Assembly (NCBI RefSeq): GCF_022458865.1
Contig: NZ_JAJNMU010000016.1
Location: 124,001 to 188,000 of the forward strand
Origin: Paenibacillus periandrae
GTDB lineage: Bacteria; Bacillota; Bacilli; Paenibacillales; NBRC-103111
Direction: 5' to 3'
Length of the DNA: 64,000 bases
The notes beneath the pieces were generated by a model, which made no database searches, had not been told where the DNA came from, and saw only the letters and a program-made list of their open reading frames with translations. How positions within the stretch are numbered: position 1 is the stretch's first letter; each line of letters starts with the position of its first letter. This document shows positions 1-8,533 of the stretch, piece by piece. Position numbers and translations under genes: made by a program.

Positions 1-256
1 TCGTTCCAACTACAGTAATCAATACCGTTACCCAAAAGGCATTAGGAATATTGGATTCAGTAAACAGCTTATGATAAGCGCTGAATGTGATCGACTTGGG
101 GATCAGAATGAAGCCGCCATTTTTTAATACCTCGGTGAACGGTGTGATCGATACGGTTACGACATACATCAGCGGGAAAATCGCTGCCAACCCAGCCAAG
201 CCCAGTATCACAAAAACGATTCCGTTAATGAAACGATCCTCCATGCTTTTTACCAT
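1..256 (-). CDS. carbohydrate ABC transporter permease, LplC/YtcP type (partial)
   Basis: This is the N-terminal 85 residues of an inner-membrane permease; the gene runs off the left edge. The start is an ATG at 256 inside the 3' end of the preceding permease gene, whose stop codon ends at 250, so the two overlap by 7 nt and are translationally coupled. The protein opens with a short basic segment (MVKSMEDRF) and a hydrophobic first membrane helix at about residues 10-31. The following stretch (TPFTEVLKNGGF, then IPKSITFSAY) is typical of LplC/YtcP-type MalG-family permeases that partner LplB. It should form the membrane channel of a CUT1-type oligosaccharide importer. The solute-binding protein is probably further downstream, outside the window. 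Confidence 0.88.
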   Translation of the reverse strand, partial: MVKSMEDRFINGIVFVILGLAGLAAIFPLMYVVTVSITPFTEVLKNGGFILIPKSITFSAYHKLFTESNIPNAFWVTVLITVVGT

Positions 257-1212
257 ATGCCATCACCCCATTTCTTCGATAAATGATTGGCTCCCATAAC
301 CAGAACAAGTCCAATCGCTGATTTAAACAGGCCTACTGCTGCTCCAAGACTGAAATTCAACTGCTGCAGACCGGTGCGGAATACCCAGGTATCCAGAATA
401 TCGGCGACTTGATATACTTGAATGTTATACAAAATATAAATTTGATCGAAGCCCGCATCCATAATATGACCCAGCTTCAGAATGAGCAGCAGCACAATGA
501 CATTGCGAATACCTGGAAGTGTAATATGCCATATCATCCGCAAGCGTCCCGAGCCGTCTACACGAGCAGCCTCATATAGCGTAGGATCGATTGCCGTCAT
601 AGCCGCCAAATAAATAATTGCTCCCCACCCCAAATCCTTCCATATCTCCGAACCGACGAGAATAGCACGAAAGTAATCGAGTGAGGTCATAAATCCGATG
701 GAGTGCGCTCCACTTTCTTCAAGCCAACGGTTCAACAACCCGGAGTTTTGCGATAGCAATGCAATCAGTATCCCGTATATGATCACCCAGGAAAGAAAAT
801 GTGGCATATAGGTTAGCGTTTGAATGATGGTTTTGAACCATTTGACACGGCATTCATTCAGCATCAGAGCCAGCAGGATCGGTGGAACCATACCGAATAC
901 CAGTTTGTACAGCGAGATCAATGAGGTATTGACCATCAGCTGCGTGAAATACGGTGAATTGAAAAAGATTTGAAAATGCTTGTACCAGGGATCTGCCCAC
1001 GGGCTGCTTACAATCCCCTCCAATAAATTGAAATCCTTGAATGCGATAATAACACCATACATCGGTACATATCGGAATAAAATATAGTACAGCACACCTG
1101 GCAGCAGCATCAAATAAAAAGCGCGAAAAGCCCAAATATTCTTGCCCAACAACCTGCCCTTGGCCTGCTTTGATTTGGCATCAGCCACATTCCCCACGGT
1201 CAACTGATCCAT
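250..1212 (-). CDS. carbohydrate ABC transporter permease, LplB/YteP type
   Basis: This 320-residue membrane permease belongs to a CUT1-family sugar importer. A basic N-terminus (about 28 residues) precedes the first helix (FRAFYLMLLPGVLYYILF). About six helices follow, and the EAA loop that contacts the ATPase is visible as YEAARVDGSGRLRMIWHITLP. The length and the PMYGVIIAFKDFN segment are characteristic of LplB/YteP. The start ATG at 1212 follows a GGGGGGATG ribosome site. It is the first gene of a transporter operon placed 150 nt downstream of its presumed YesM/YesN regulators. CUT1 systems of this group usually import plant oligosaccharides or uronates and borrow a shared MsmX-like ATPase. 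No ATPase gene is seen here, and the substrate cannot be read from the sequence. Confidence 0.93.
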   Translation of the reverse strand: MDQLTVGNVADAKSKQAKGRLLGKNIWAFRAFYLMLLPGVLYYILFRYVPMYGVIIAFKDFNLLEGIVSSPWADPWYKHFQIFFNSPYFTQLMVNTSLISLYKLVFGMVPPILLALMLNECRVKWFKTIIQTLTYMPHFLSWVIIYGILIALLSQNSGLLNRWLEESGAHSIGFMTSLDYFRAILVGSEIWKDLGWGAIIYLAAMTAIDPTLYEAARVDGSGRLRMIWHITLPGIRNVIVLLLILKLGHIMDAGFDQIYILYNIQVYQVADILDTWVFRTGLQQLNFSLGAAVGLFKSAIGLVLVMGANHLSKKWGDGIW

Positions 1213-1288
1213 GATGACATCCCCCCGAATGCTTCATTTGCTGCTAGAGCGTGGTTCCAAGCTCTATAAGCATTCTTTCTATAGTTGT

Positions 1289-1316
1289 ATTATAGCAAGC
1301 GCTTTCTTCAGGAAAT
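1289..1316 (-). promoter_or_regulatory. candidate promoter of the LplB/LplC operon
   Basis: Read on the minus strand, a perfect TATAAT lies at 1294-1289, preceded by TGC. A weak -35 candidate (ATTTCC) lies 16 nt upstream. The spacer is occupied by a cre-like box, so catabolite repression by occlusion is plausible. The start point is inferred from sequence only. Confidence 0.5.
1293..1307. promoter_or_regulatory. cre-like CcpA operator overlapping the lplB promoter
   Basis: TAGCAAGCGCTTTCT matches the WTGNAANCGNWNNCW consensus at every fixed position except the second base. It sits directly against the TATAAT box of the transporter promoter, where CcpA binding would block RNA polymerase. Confidence 0.45.
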
Positions 1317-1347
1317 ATACAGTGATCGTGCGAAAGTGTTCGAATTT

Positions 1348-1362
1348 TTGCAAACGCTTTTA
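1348..1362. promoter_or_regulatory. cre-like CcpA operator at the kinase stop codon
   Basis: TTGCAAACGCTTTTA matches the cre consensus with one mismatch (T for C near the 3' end). It overlaps the stop codon of the histidine kinase gene and lies about 55 nt upstream of the first cre-like box, giving a pair of sites before the transporter operon. Confidence 0.45.
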
Positions 1363-3138
1363 TTCCTGTGACACATTCGGAAGCTCTATGCGAATCAAGG
1401 TCCCTACCTGGGGCCTGCTGGCTATCTGCAATCCGAATTCTGTACCAAAGTGCAGCCGGATTCGCTCTTGAACATTCATAATCCCGATCCCTGTAAACCG
1501 ATGCTTGCTGGGTGCTTTCCGGCGCTCACTGAAAATGCTGCTGAGCTGCTCGGAGTCCATCCCCAGCCCATTATCGCGAATAACGACACAAAGCTTTTTG
1601 CGGCGTATGCAGGTTCGTATGTGAATGTGGCCCTGGACCTTCTGAGGGGCCAAACCGTGGAATATCGCATTTTCGACCAATGGCTGAAGCGTCAGCTTGA
1701 GAATTCTGCAGGTAAGCGTCTCTGGCGCGGCGTCAATCGTCAACACAAACTTCTCTCCATAGCGTACAGTTTGGATATAGGCGTACATCCGCAGACCCTC
1801 AAGCTCCTCCTCTAGTGTCACGAACTCCCCACTCTTATCAAAGCTGAACGACAACAAACCGACAAGCGCGCGAATCGTTTCTCGCACAGCCTCGATCTTT
1901 TGCTGCTTGGCCAAACTGCTTATACAAGCTAACGTATTATACAAGAAATGCGGGGCAATCTGGCTCTGCAGCATTTTCAGCTCATACTGATTTTTGCGCA
2001 TCTCCATTTCCTTCGTTTCCACGAGCAGGTTATGAATCCGCTCCATCATAGCATTATAGCTTTTGGCCAGCTTGCCGATTTCGTCCTCCCGGGTCATAGA
2101 GATCGAAGGCAGCACCTCCATATCGCGCACCCTGTCCATCTTGGCTACCAAAGTACGAACCGGATAGGTGATATAACGACTCATCATATAGGAGCTAATT
2201 AACAGGATCAGTACCCAAATTAACGCAGCCGTTTTGTAATTGTCATAAAGAATTATGATATTTTGGTAAAAATAGCTGTCCTCAATAAAAGCGATAAAAT
2301 ACCAGCCCAGCTTATTCATCCCCGATTTCACTGCAATCAGCTTGTTTGTCGAGCCTTGAATTTCGGTGATGCCGATCGGCAGCTCTTGAATCTCGTTAAC
2401 AAAGTGTTGATTCAGTTCAGGTGGAAATACACTTGTGTTATAAGGCAGCAGCTTATAATAATCCAGCGGCCAGGTTGTATCGAAAGTATTAATGACGTTA
2501 CCCTTGTTCGTTACAATCGAGAAGGTTTGGTTGCGTGTATTCATGAACTGTGCGAGCATGTTGGTCAAACGCACAAGATCAATTTCGACAACTGCAATCC
2601 CTTTGATTGCATCGTCGTTCTTGGAGCTGATCGGCAGCACAAACGCTACCGTCTTTCCTGATAAAGGCGATTGATAGGGCTCGGTAATCCTAACGCCGTA
2701 GCTTGATTTGGACATCTCGTACAGCTTAGCCAGATTCGGATTGCCGATGATGTCAAGAAAAACCTGAGTATTGGACATCGCTTTGCCATCGGCGCGCACC
2801 ATATACAAGGTTTTGTAGAGTGTGCTGTTCTTCTCCGCGTATTTACGCAGCACCTTAACCGCTTCTTCCTCCATTCCCTCGTCCAGAAGATCGTCACGCG
2901 TCGATAGCAGCAGCAAAATATTTTGCACATTGTCCAAATAAGCGTCTAAATACAGATTCGTACGATCGTTAATGACTGCGGCGTCGGAGAGCACCTGCTT
3001 ACGAAATAACTGCTCGGCATCTTTCAGGTTGTTCCATGCCAGCAAACCGAACAGCACCAACGTTCCCGCAAAAAGAAACAGAAAATGCTTGAAAACCATG
3101 CTGCGGCTTCTCATCCAATGGTTGACCCGGCTTAGCAT
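1360..3138 (-). CDS. sensor histidine kinase, YesM/LytS-type
   Basis: This membrane sensor kinase (592 residues) partners the AraC-type response regulator encoded 35 nt upstream. The N-terminus is basic with a membrane helix (about 17-39), followed by a large extracellular sensory domain of the Cache kind and a second helix near residue 310. A HAMP region follows, then the His_kinase domain with the phospho-acceptor in APHFLYNTL and a C-terminal HATPase_c domain (DNGLGM, GIGIMNV). The start at 3138 was chosen because AAAGGGGGAG lies 4 nt before that ATG. An in-frame ATG ten codons upstream has no ribosome site. In this family the kinase senses a sugar or binding protein and controls the neighbouring LplB/LplC importer; the adjacency supports that here. 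Confidence 0.92.
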   Translation of the reverse strand: MLSRVNHWMRSRSMVFKHFLFLFAGTLVLFGLLAWNNLKDAEQLFRKQVLSDAAVINDRTNLYLDAYLDNVQNILLLLSTRDDLLDEGMEEEAVKVLRKYAEKNSTLYKTLYMVRADGKAMSNTQVFLDIIGNPNLAKLYEMSKSSYGVRITEPYQSPLSGKTVAFVLPISSKNDDAIKGIAVVEIDLVRLTNMLAQFMNTRNQTFSIVTNKGNVINTFDTTWPLDYYKLLPYNTSVFPPELNQHFVNEIQELPIGITEIQGSTNKLIAVKSGMNKLGWYFIAFIEDSYFYQNIIILYDNYKTAALIWVLILLISSYMMSRYITYPVRTLVAKMDRVRDMEVLPSISMTREDEIGKLAKSYNAMMERIHNLLVETKEMEMRKNQYELKMLQSQIAPHFLYNTLACISSLAKQQKIEAVRETIRALVGLLSFSFDKSGEFVTLEEELEGLRMYAYIQTVRYGEKFVLTIDAAPETLTCRILKLTLQPLVENAIFHGLAPQKVQGHIHIRTCIRRKKLCVVIRDNGLGMDSEQLSSIFSERRKAPSKHRFTGIGIMNVQERIRLHFGTEFGLQIASRPQVGTLIRIELPNVSQE

Positions 3139-3173
3139 ACTGCTCCCCCTTTTTTCTATGCTTGTCACATCGA

Positions 3174-4748
3174 TTAATAACTTTTCTTAAATTCTGTTGG
3201 CGCTACGCCAGTTCGATTGCGAAATAATACAGAAAAGTATCGGTAGCTTGGTATCCCCACCTGTTCGGCTACTTCATATACCTTCATATTCGTCGTTTGC
3301 AGCAACTGAATTGCTTTATCTATCCGCAAGCTCGTCACATATTCATTAAAGGATTCTCCAACCTCCTCGCGGAACAATCGACTTAAATAATACGAGCTAA
3401 GTCCAACAGAATCCGCGATTGAGGTTAGGGTAATCGGCTCCATGAGCTGTTCGGCAATCAACTGTCTGGCATGCTGTACCTCTTTGCGGCATTTGCTCTT
3501 CGCCCCAACAGCTGCTTCCAGTTCTCGAGTGAAGGCTGTGGTCAGCTCTGTTAGCGTCTTCGCCTCACTCAGCCTCTGTCTGCTTAATTCCTCTGTCAGA
3601 TGGCCGCCATCCTTGAATAACTCCTTATGCTTGGTTAGCAGCCATGCTTTTAATTCATCGGGATTAGGCCGTTCAGAGCAGGCCCATACTGTAAACTCTT
3701 CACGGATGTATCGGACCAGATGCTCCTTCGACTTAGCTAATGCCAATCGCAATTGTTCCGTATGCTCCTGCTTAATTTGATCTTCGATTGAACCTGCAGC
3801 TGGTTTAGGCAGCAGCGCTTGATCATAAATGGTTCCTGATTGATCATAAAAAGGCGCTTCCAGAGTAATCGCCGTTTGCCTCAGTGCTTGGAACAGCAAG
3901 GATTCATTAGTCACTTCATCACTTAAGGTCGCATACAGACGAACTGCCTCGCTCAAAAAAGACAGTCGCTGCTCCAGAGCAGCTTGTAAGCCATTCATCA
4001 TCCATCCGGTCCGTTCACGTCTTGAAGATGCATGTTCACTAAGTCGTGAATGAAAAATCACATAATCTGATTTATCCAGTTGAACCCAACGACTCCGTAT
4101 CTTGTCACTCTGCTCCCACTCACTGAGTATCGCTTGCAGCTCGTGATGCACATACATCTCATCCTCTGCTTTGGCATGAACATGCAGTCTCGTGAAGTGT
4201 ATGGGAACATGCAGCTGCCATTCCTTCATAATGGACCTGAGCTCATCCATAACCTCCACAGGTACGGCAGCTATGGATAGCTGATCGTTTGCATATCGAT
4301 TCCAGATTTTAACCAGCTGCCAACGCTGCTTATCCAGCTCACTTCGCTTGTGACTGTGCTCACGTTGAATGGTAGTCCGTGCCTTATCCAAGGCTTGCTC
4401 CAGATCGGAATCGAGCAAAGAAACCTTGATCAAATATTCAAGCGCTCCCAGCCGCAACGCATCACGCGCATATTCAAAATCACTATGACAAGTAAGTAAA
4501 ATGACCTGAGTCAGCGGAAATTCTTTTTTTAAGGATCTGAACAACTCAATTCCGTCCATCATGGGCATAGTGATATCGGTAATCACCACATCAGGTACCA
4601 GCTTGCGACACAGCTCCAAAGCCTCTTCCCCATTTTCAGCCTCACCAACGAGCTCTGCATGGCAGGATGACCAAGGAAATAATCGCAGCTCTTCACGAAG
4701 CGGCAGCTCATCATCTACTACCAGAACGGTTAAAGGACTTTCTTGCAT
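3174..4748 (-). CDS. response regulator, YesN-type (receiver + AraC HTH)
   Basis: This 524-residue cytoplasmic transcription factor has an N-terminal receiver domain (VLVVDDELPLREEL; phospho-acceptor Asp in VVITDITMPMMDG). A long alpha-helical linker follows, and the C-terminus is an AraC-type double helix-turn-helix (about the last 100 residues, SYYLSRLFREEVGESFNEY). The start at 4748 follows AAAGGAGGGG with a 5-nt spacer. An in-frame start ten codons earlier would place this ribosome site inside the gene. It is the first gene of the pair, with the kinase starting 35 nt downstream. A consensus cre box lies 35-50 nt upstream, so the regulator itself is probably under carbon catabolite control. 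The likely target is the downstream sugar importer. Confidence 0.92.
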   Translation of the reverse strand: MQESPLTVLVVDDELPLREELRLFPWSSCHAELVGEAENGEEALELCRKLVPDVVITDITMPMMDGIELFRSLKKEFPLTQVILLTCHSDFEYARDALRLGALEYLIKVSLLDSDLEQALDKARTTIQREHSHKRSELDKQRWQLVKIWNRYANDQLSIAAVPVEVMDELRSIMKEWQLHVPIHFTRLHVHAKAEDEMYVHHELQAILSEWEQSDKIRSRWVQLDKSDYVIFHSRLSEHASSRRERTGWMMNGLQAALEQRLSFLSEAVRLYATLSDEVTNESLLFQALRQTAITLEAPFYDQSGTIYDQALLPKPAAGSIEDQIKQEHTEQLRLALAKSKEHLVRYIREEFTVWACSERPNPDELKAWLLTKHKELFKDGGHLTEELSRQRLSEAKTLTELTTAFTRELEAAVGAKSKCRKEVQHARQLIAEQLMEPITLTSIADSVGLSSYYLSRLFREEVGESFNEYVTSLRIDKAIQLLQTTNMKVYEVAEQVGIPSYRYFSVLFRNRTGVAPTEFKKSY

Positions 4749-4782
4749 ATGAACCCCTCCTTTAAAAATATAAAACAATTTA

Positions 4783-4797
4783 ATGAAACCGCTTCCA
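4783..4797. promoter_or_regulatory. consensus cre (CcpA) operator upstream of the YesN-type gene
   Basis: ATGAAACCGCTTCCA satisfies every fixed position of WTGNAANCGNWNNCW. It lies 35 nt upstream of the regulator's start codon, just ahead of its ribosome site, a position where CcpA bound to HPr-Ser-P would act as a roadblock or block initiation. It is the best of three cre-like boxes around this regulator and transporter group. Confidence 0.6.
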
Positions 4798-4989
4798 TAT
4801 CGTATACTCCATCATAGCATACGATTTTGAGTGCTCCTATACATAAAAACGGTTAAAAAGTACCAATATCGCAAAAGACTATGACAAGAACTGTCGTGCT
4901 TGAATGTTATTGTTAGGTCGTAAGCCAAACAAATGAACAACGGTTATGAGTCTGTTCATTACATCTAATTCAAGAGAGGATGTTGCATT

Positions 4990-5490
4990 ATGCAGCCCAC
5001 ATTTAAGCCATCATTGAATCCCGTTATTGAAAGTAAGCCCGCTTATCATGCCATCGGCCTGCGTCAAACCCATGTATATAGTGAGGGGGGTATTCCATCG
5101 ATCGTTGATCAGTGGAGCTTGTTTATGAGTCGTATCGGTGAAATTCAAGGCCAGCACGCAGTAACAATAGGCGTTTGTTATGATGTACAACCAGACAGCC
5201 CTTTCGAATATGTGACAGCAGCAGTGCTTATGGATACACAACTGGATACTTCCGTACCTGAATCGATGTGCAAAATCTTCCTGAAGCCGCAAACGTACGC
5301 GATCTTCACTCATACCGGTCCTATCTCCGATTTGGGTGCGACCTATAAAGTAATCTCTGAATGGCTTGCCAGTAATGAAATCTACGTGCGTGCACAGGCT
5401 CCCGAATTCGAATATTATGACAGCCGCTACACAGGCACTGAAAGAGCGGATAGCGAATTTGATATTTATATTCCGATCGTGAGTCAGTAG
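4990..5490 (+). CDS. GyrI-like / AraC effector-binding domain protein
   Basis: This stand-alone small-molecule-binding domain protein of 166 residues is of the GyrI-like (SOUL/BmrR effector) fold. The pattern of strands, the KIFLKPQTYAIFTHTGP segment and the C-terminal EFDIYIPIV end are typical of GyrI-like proteins, which bind or inactivate drugs or act as effector domains of AraC regulators. No DNA-binding domain is present. The ATG at 4990 follows GAGAGG. The gene stands alone on the plus strand, converging with a WYL-type regulator 12 nt downstream. The specific ligand is unknown. Confidence 0.75.
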   Translation: MQPTFKPSLNPVIESKPAYHAIGLRQTHVYSEGGIPSIVDQWSLFMSRIGEIQGQHAVTIGVCYDVQPDSPFEYVTAAVLMDTQLDTSVPESMCKIFLKPQTYAIFTHTGPISDLGATYKVISEWLASNEIYVRAQAPEFEYYDSRYTGTERADSEFDIYIPIVSQ

Positions 5491-5502
5491 CAGGAGCTAC
5501 GT

Positions 5503-6471
5503 TTATTTGGGTGGCGCATACAATTGCGCCATCCTGGCTACCAAGGTTTGAATGAGCTCTACCATTTGTTCCGGTTGATTCACCTTAACCTCTGGCCCGA
5601 ATCCGAGAAAATAGGAGGCAAAATAATCAACCTCGTTAGGTCTGATAAACATTCGGACAGTACCTGTTCCATCCTCATGAACCTCCATATCCGTATGGTT
5701 CCACGCCTCCCACTGACACCTGCGTACACCATCGCTTGTTAAGACGGCTTCAATCTGAATATGCTCATCGGTTACAACAGGCTGTTCTTCAGGTGGTTTA
5801 AACCAATCCATAATGGAAAATCCACTCAAATCTACCGTTCTGTGTCCGTCAGCTGCCGCCTCTGCCGATAGCACACGATCAATCCGAAACAGCAAATAAC
5901 GCTCCTTCCAGAAGCAATAGCCCGGACAATACCAATACCCGTTATAGGAATACACCCCGATGGGTTGAATGGTACGCTGATTGGCTCCTTCCTTGGAGTC
6001 GTACAAGATCAGCATGGGCTGCTGCTGTAACGCGGCATCAAGCAAAGATTGCAGATATGGGGTCGGAGCCTGACGTTTGGGTGTCCAAAATACGACCCGC
6101 TGCTTCATTTTATCAATTTTGCTTTTGGTATCGTCGGGTAAATAATAATAAAATTTATTCAGAGCCGTGATGGACTCCTCTGCAAACGGCAAGGCTCCAT
6201 AATGCTGCAGCGATTGATAGGCAAAAAAAATCGCCACCGCCTCCTGCTCGGAAAATGTGATCGGCGGAAGCTGACGTTCCCTCAGCACTCGGTACCCGCC
6301 ATGAGGTCCATACTCTGTATAGAGCGGAACACCAAGCTCACTTAATACTTGCAAATCACGCATAATCGTCCTGATGGACACCTCGAACTCATCCGCTAGC
6401 TCACGCGCCGTAAATTTCTTGCGTTGATTAATGGCTATCATAAGCTCAATCACACGTTTAGACTTGGCCAT
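5503..6471 (-). CDS. HTH + WYL domain transcriptional regulator (YafY family)
   Basis: This 322-residue regulator has an N-terminal winged helix (HTH_11: KFTARELADEFEVSIRTIMRDLQVL), a central WYL domain (from about 135 to 210; YNGYWYCPGYC, RYLLFRIDRVL) and a C-terminal WCX-like region ending near FGPEVKVNQPEQM. Members bind nucleic acid or a ligand through the WYL fold and usually control their own gene or a neighbour. The start follows GGTGGTGAG. An extended -10 promoter lies just upstream, with GTCAC/GTGAC inverted repeats nearby that could be an autoregulatory operator. It converges with the GyrI-like gene. Confidence 0.9.
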   Translation of the reverse strand: MAKSKRVIELMIAINQRKKFTARELADEFEVSIRTIMRDLQVLSELGVPLYTEYGPHGGYRVLRERQLPPITFSEQEAVAIFFAYQSLQHYGALPFAEESITALNKFYYYLPDDTKSKIDKMKQRVVFWTPKRQAPTPYLQSLLDAALQQQPMLILYDSKEGANQRTIQPIGVYSYNGYWYCPGYCFWKERYLLFRIDRVLSAEAAADGHRTVDLSGFSIMDWFKPPEEQPVVTDEHIQIEAVLTSDGVRRCQWEAWNHTDMEVHEDGTGTVRMFIRPNEVDYFASYFLGFGPEVKVNQPEQMVELIQTLVARMAQLYAPPK

Positions 6472-6502
6472 ACACTCACCACCACCGATGACATTTTCTC
6501 TG

Positions 6503-6536
6503 ATTATAACATATATCTATGTCACTAATTGTCATA
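6503..6536 (-). promoter_or_regulatory. candidate promoter of the WYL regulator
   Basis: On the minus strand TGTTATAAT (extended -10) lies at 6510-6503, about 30 nt upstream of the start codon. No good -35 hexamer is seen at 17 nt, which is tolerated with an extended -10. Upstream GTCAC and GTGAC half-sites (6516-6554) could be operator arms. Confidence 0.4.
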
Positions 6537-6607
6537 TATAATGATATGTGACTTAACCCTTAGGTTTGCCGTTTTTATAAGCTGTGGTTCCATTCAAAAA
6601 AAGAAAT

Positions 6608-6633
6608 AAAAAAACCCTAGCCATTTGGCCAGG
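6608..6633 (-). terminator. intrinsic terminator of the lipoprotein gene
   Basis: Minus-strand CCTGGCC-AAAT-GGCTAGG hairpin (seven pairs including one G-U) is followed by G and seven T residues, about 35 nt after the lipoprotein stop codon. Confidence 0.8.
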
Positions 6634-6667
6634 AAAAAGTGCGAGATACTATCGATGTTGCCGCCAC

Positions 6668-7087
6668 TTAGAAATGCCTTCCAAATTGCTCTTCAAAAAA
6701 TGCTTTGATGTATCCTTGAAATTCCAAATCGGACTTATAATACACTCCATTTATTTCATTAGAAACAAACCCTAATTTCTTTATTTCTCCCTTGAATAAA
6801 CTAATATTATAGATGTTACCTACTCGAGGTTGTTGATCCTTATCTGGAATCAATTCGATTTCTTTGATGTGATTTATCCATTGAATAATTTGACTGCCAT
6901 CCTTTATAGTTTTTCTGTCCCCCGAGGATCCATCCAATAATTCAATTCGATCTACTTCTAAAATGTCACCTGGATAGACTTTAGAAATTGTAATAGGCAC
7001 AAGGACTTTTGTTTTAGGGTTCTCCTGACAGCCTAAAAAAAGAACCAAGATGATAATTACAACTAGAAGTAAAAATATTCTGTTCAT
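6668..7087 (-). CDS. small predicted lipoprotein of unknown function
   Basis: This 139-residue protein has a clear lipoprotein signal: MNRIFLLLVVIIILVLF then the lipobox LGC at about residues 18-20. The mature part would therefore be anchored to the outer face of the membrane through Cys20. The remainder is a small soluble domain with no motif I recognise. The start follows AGGAGG with a 7-nt spacer. It lies 42 nt downstream of a 48-residue reading frame that also has a good ribosome site, so the two may be co-transcribed. It is followed by a terminator. Confidence 0.75.
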   Translation of the reverse strand: MNRIFLLLVVIIILVLFLGCQENPKTKVLVPITISKVYPGDILEVDRIELLDGSSGDRKTIKDGSQIIQWINHIKEIELIPDKDQQPRVGNIYNISLFKGEIKKLGFVSNEINGVYYKSDLEFQGYIKAFFEEQFGRHF

Positions 7088-7129
7088 AGTAAACCTCCTG
7101 ACTTTGATTAAGTTGATACATTATCGACG

Positions 7130-7276
7130 TCAATAAGGTAATTTATGTTTCTTTTTTGTACTGGGTAATTTCACATAACGAGCCCGACCGTGACGGCCTT
7201 TGTCCCCTGTATACCTATGACCAGATAGCAAAATGTTATTGTCTCCTGTGCCATACGTATTCTTAAGTTGATGCAT
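7130..7276 (-). CDS. 48-residue basic small protein (hypothetical)
   Basis: This is a short reading frame below usual gene-finding length: ATG at 7276, TGA at 7132-7130. It is preceded by GGGAGG with an 8-nt spacer and has gene-like codon use. The product is glycine, lysine and arginine rich, containing GHRYTGDKGRHGRARYVKL in the middle and a lysine-rich tail (STKKKHKLPY). No function is recognised. It could be a nucleic-acid-binding micro-protein or the surviving C-terminus of a larger gene. It precedes the lipoprotein gene by 42 nt on the same strand. Confidence 0.45.
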   Translation of the reverse strand: MHQLKNTYGTGDNNILLSGHRYTGDKGRHGRARYVKLPSTKKKHKLPY

Positions 7277-7441
7277 AAATTTTTCCTCCCAACAAGCATA
7301 GCAAGATTAACAAAATCATACCACAAAATAGGAACGTTTAATGTTGACATTGCACGTTATCCTGCTTTTCGTATCGATATACCGGGCCCTTTAAAAAGGG
7401 AACCGACTATACTCTCCGGTAAATCAAACCATTTAACATGC

Positions 7442-7495
7442 AAAAATGCCATCGTCGCTCCAGTAGCAGGTTTTCTGCAGGAGTTACGATGGCAT
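7442..7495 (-). terminator. long-stem terminator downstream of the aldo/keto reductase
   Basis: A 10-bp perfect stem (ATGCCATCGT/ACGATGGCAT) continues after a small bulge into CTCC/GGAG, with a GCAG/CTGC inner stem. On the minus strand it runs into TTTTTG. It lies 85 nt beyond the reductase stop codon. The rest of 7277-7581 holds nothing else recognisable. Confidence 0.7.
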
Positions 7496-7581
7496 ATGTT
7501 ATAAACGTGCATGCTTCGCGCTTACAGGCTCAGCCCTTGTATGTCGAAACTGTTGTATACAATTCATTCTATGCTCGATGC

Positions 7582-8508
7582 TTATACGTTTTCCAGCCAG
7601 TGTACTTCATCCTCAGTTAACTGAATCTGCGCACCTTCCACGCAGGACTCCAGCTCCACCTGGTTTTGTGCTCCAATCAACGCAGCCGTAGGGAACTTTT
7701 GATTCAACACATAAGCCAGTGAAATCTGAATCGTGCTCACGCCTTTTTGTTCACCCAATTCAGCAGCACGACGCAGACGCTCCCAGTTCGCAGCGCTGTA
7801 ATATACACGAACCATTTCGGCATTGTCCAATTTGTCAGGTGCAAAATTTCCGGTAAAAAATCCGCCTGCCTGTGAGGACCATGACAATAATGGCAATTGA
7901 GTCTTTTCGTGCCACGCACAATCCAGCACATCCGCTGAAACGCATCCTGCCCAACGCGGCTCATTTGGCTTGGCAAGACTCAGATTGGGGCTGCTAAAGG
8001 AAAAACCGACCAATCCATTGGCTGTTGCATAATCGTTAGCTTCCTGCAGGCGTTGATGGGTCCAGTTGGAAGCGCCAATGGCGTGAATTCGTCCTTCCTG
8101 AATATGCTCGTTCAACGCATCGATAATAACCTTAACCGGAATATTCGTATCATCACGGTGCAATGCATACAAATCGGTGTAGCTGGTTTGCAGTCTGTCC
8201 AGACTTATTTTCAAATCCGCAGCTATCGCCTGTGGTGTCACTCGGGGACCATCGGCATTATGGTGCGCCCCCTTCGTCAATATCACGACCTGATCGCGAT
8301 TGTTCCTTTCTGTCATCCAGCGGCCAATGGTTTCTTCGCTTTGTCCACCTCGGTAAATAAAAGCGGTATCGATCGTATTGCCACCGATTTCCAAATAATT
8401 ATCAAGCACGCTGCACACTTTATCATAAACCTCATGAGTAAAAAAATCAGAGCCTTGGATCAGGTTCGTAACCGGCTTTTCCAGTCCAGCGATTGTTATA
8501 GTTTTCAT
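7582..8508 (-). CDS. aldo/keto reductase
   Basis: This 308-residue NADPH-dependent oxidoreductase has the (beta/alpha)8-barrel of the AKR family. The catalytic tetrad is readable: Asp47 (NTIDTAF), Tyr52 (FIYRGG), Lys79 (ILTKG) and His117 (YALHRDD). The C-terminus shows the usual cofactor region (SLAYVLNQKFPTAALIGAQN). It is encoded 25 nt downstream of a Gfo/Idh/MocA oxidoreductase, forming a two-gene operon opposite an AraC regulator. That arrangement suggests a sugar or polyol oxidation-reduction pathway. Weak GAGAGG ribosome site 11 nt from the ATG. The substrate is unknown. Confidence 0.93.
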   Translation of the reverse strand: MKTITIAGLEKPVTNLIQGSDFFTHEVYDKVCSVLDNYLEIGGNTIDTAFIYRGGQSEETIGRWMTERNNRDQVVILTKGAHHNADGPRVTPQAIAADLKISLDRLQTSYTDLYALHRDDTNIPVKVIIDALNEHIQEGRIHAIGASNWTHQRLQEANDYATANGLVGFSFSSPNLSLAKPNEPRWAGCVSADVLDCAWHEKTQLPLLSWSSQAGGFFTGNFAPDKLDNAEMVRVYYSAANWERLRRAAELGEQKGVSTIQISLAYVLNQKFPTAALIGAQNQVELESCVEGAQIQLTEDEVHWLENV

Positions 8509-8533
8509 CGTTTTATATTCCTCTCATTTGGAT

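Noticed and set aside
250..263. ATG at 263 as the start of the second permease
   Set aside because: That frame meets a stop after 12 codons; the ATG at 256 is in the permease frame.
5511..5531. TGGCGCA/TGCGCCA hairpin as a terminator
   Set aside because: It has no T run and lies inside the coding sequence of the WYL regulator.
7385..7405. GGGCCC and CCC-TTTAAAAA-GGG near 7390 as an operator
   Set aside because: Short and without a neighbouring promoter; likely chance.
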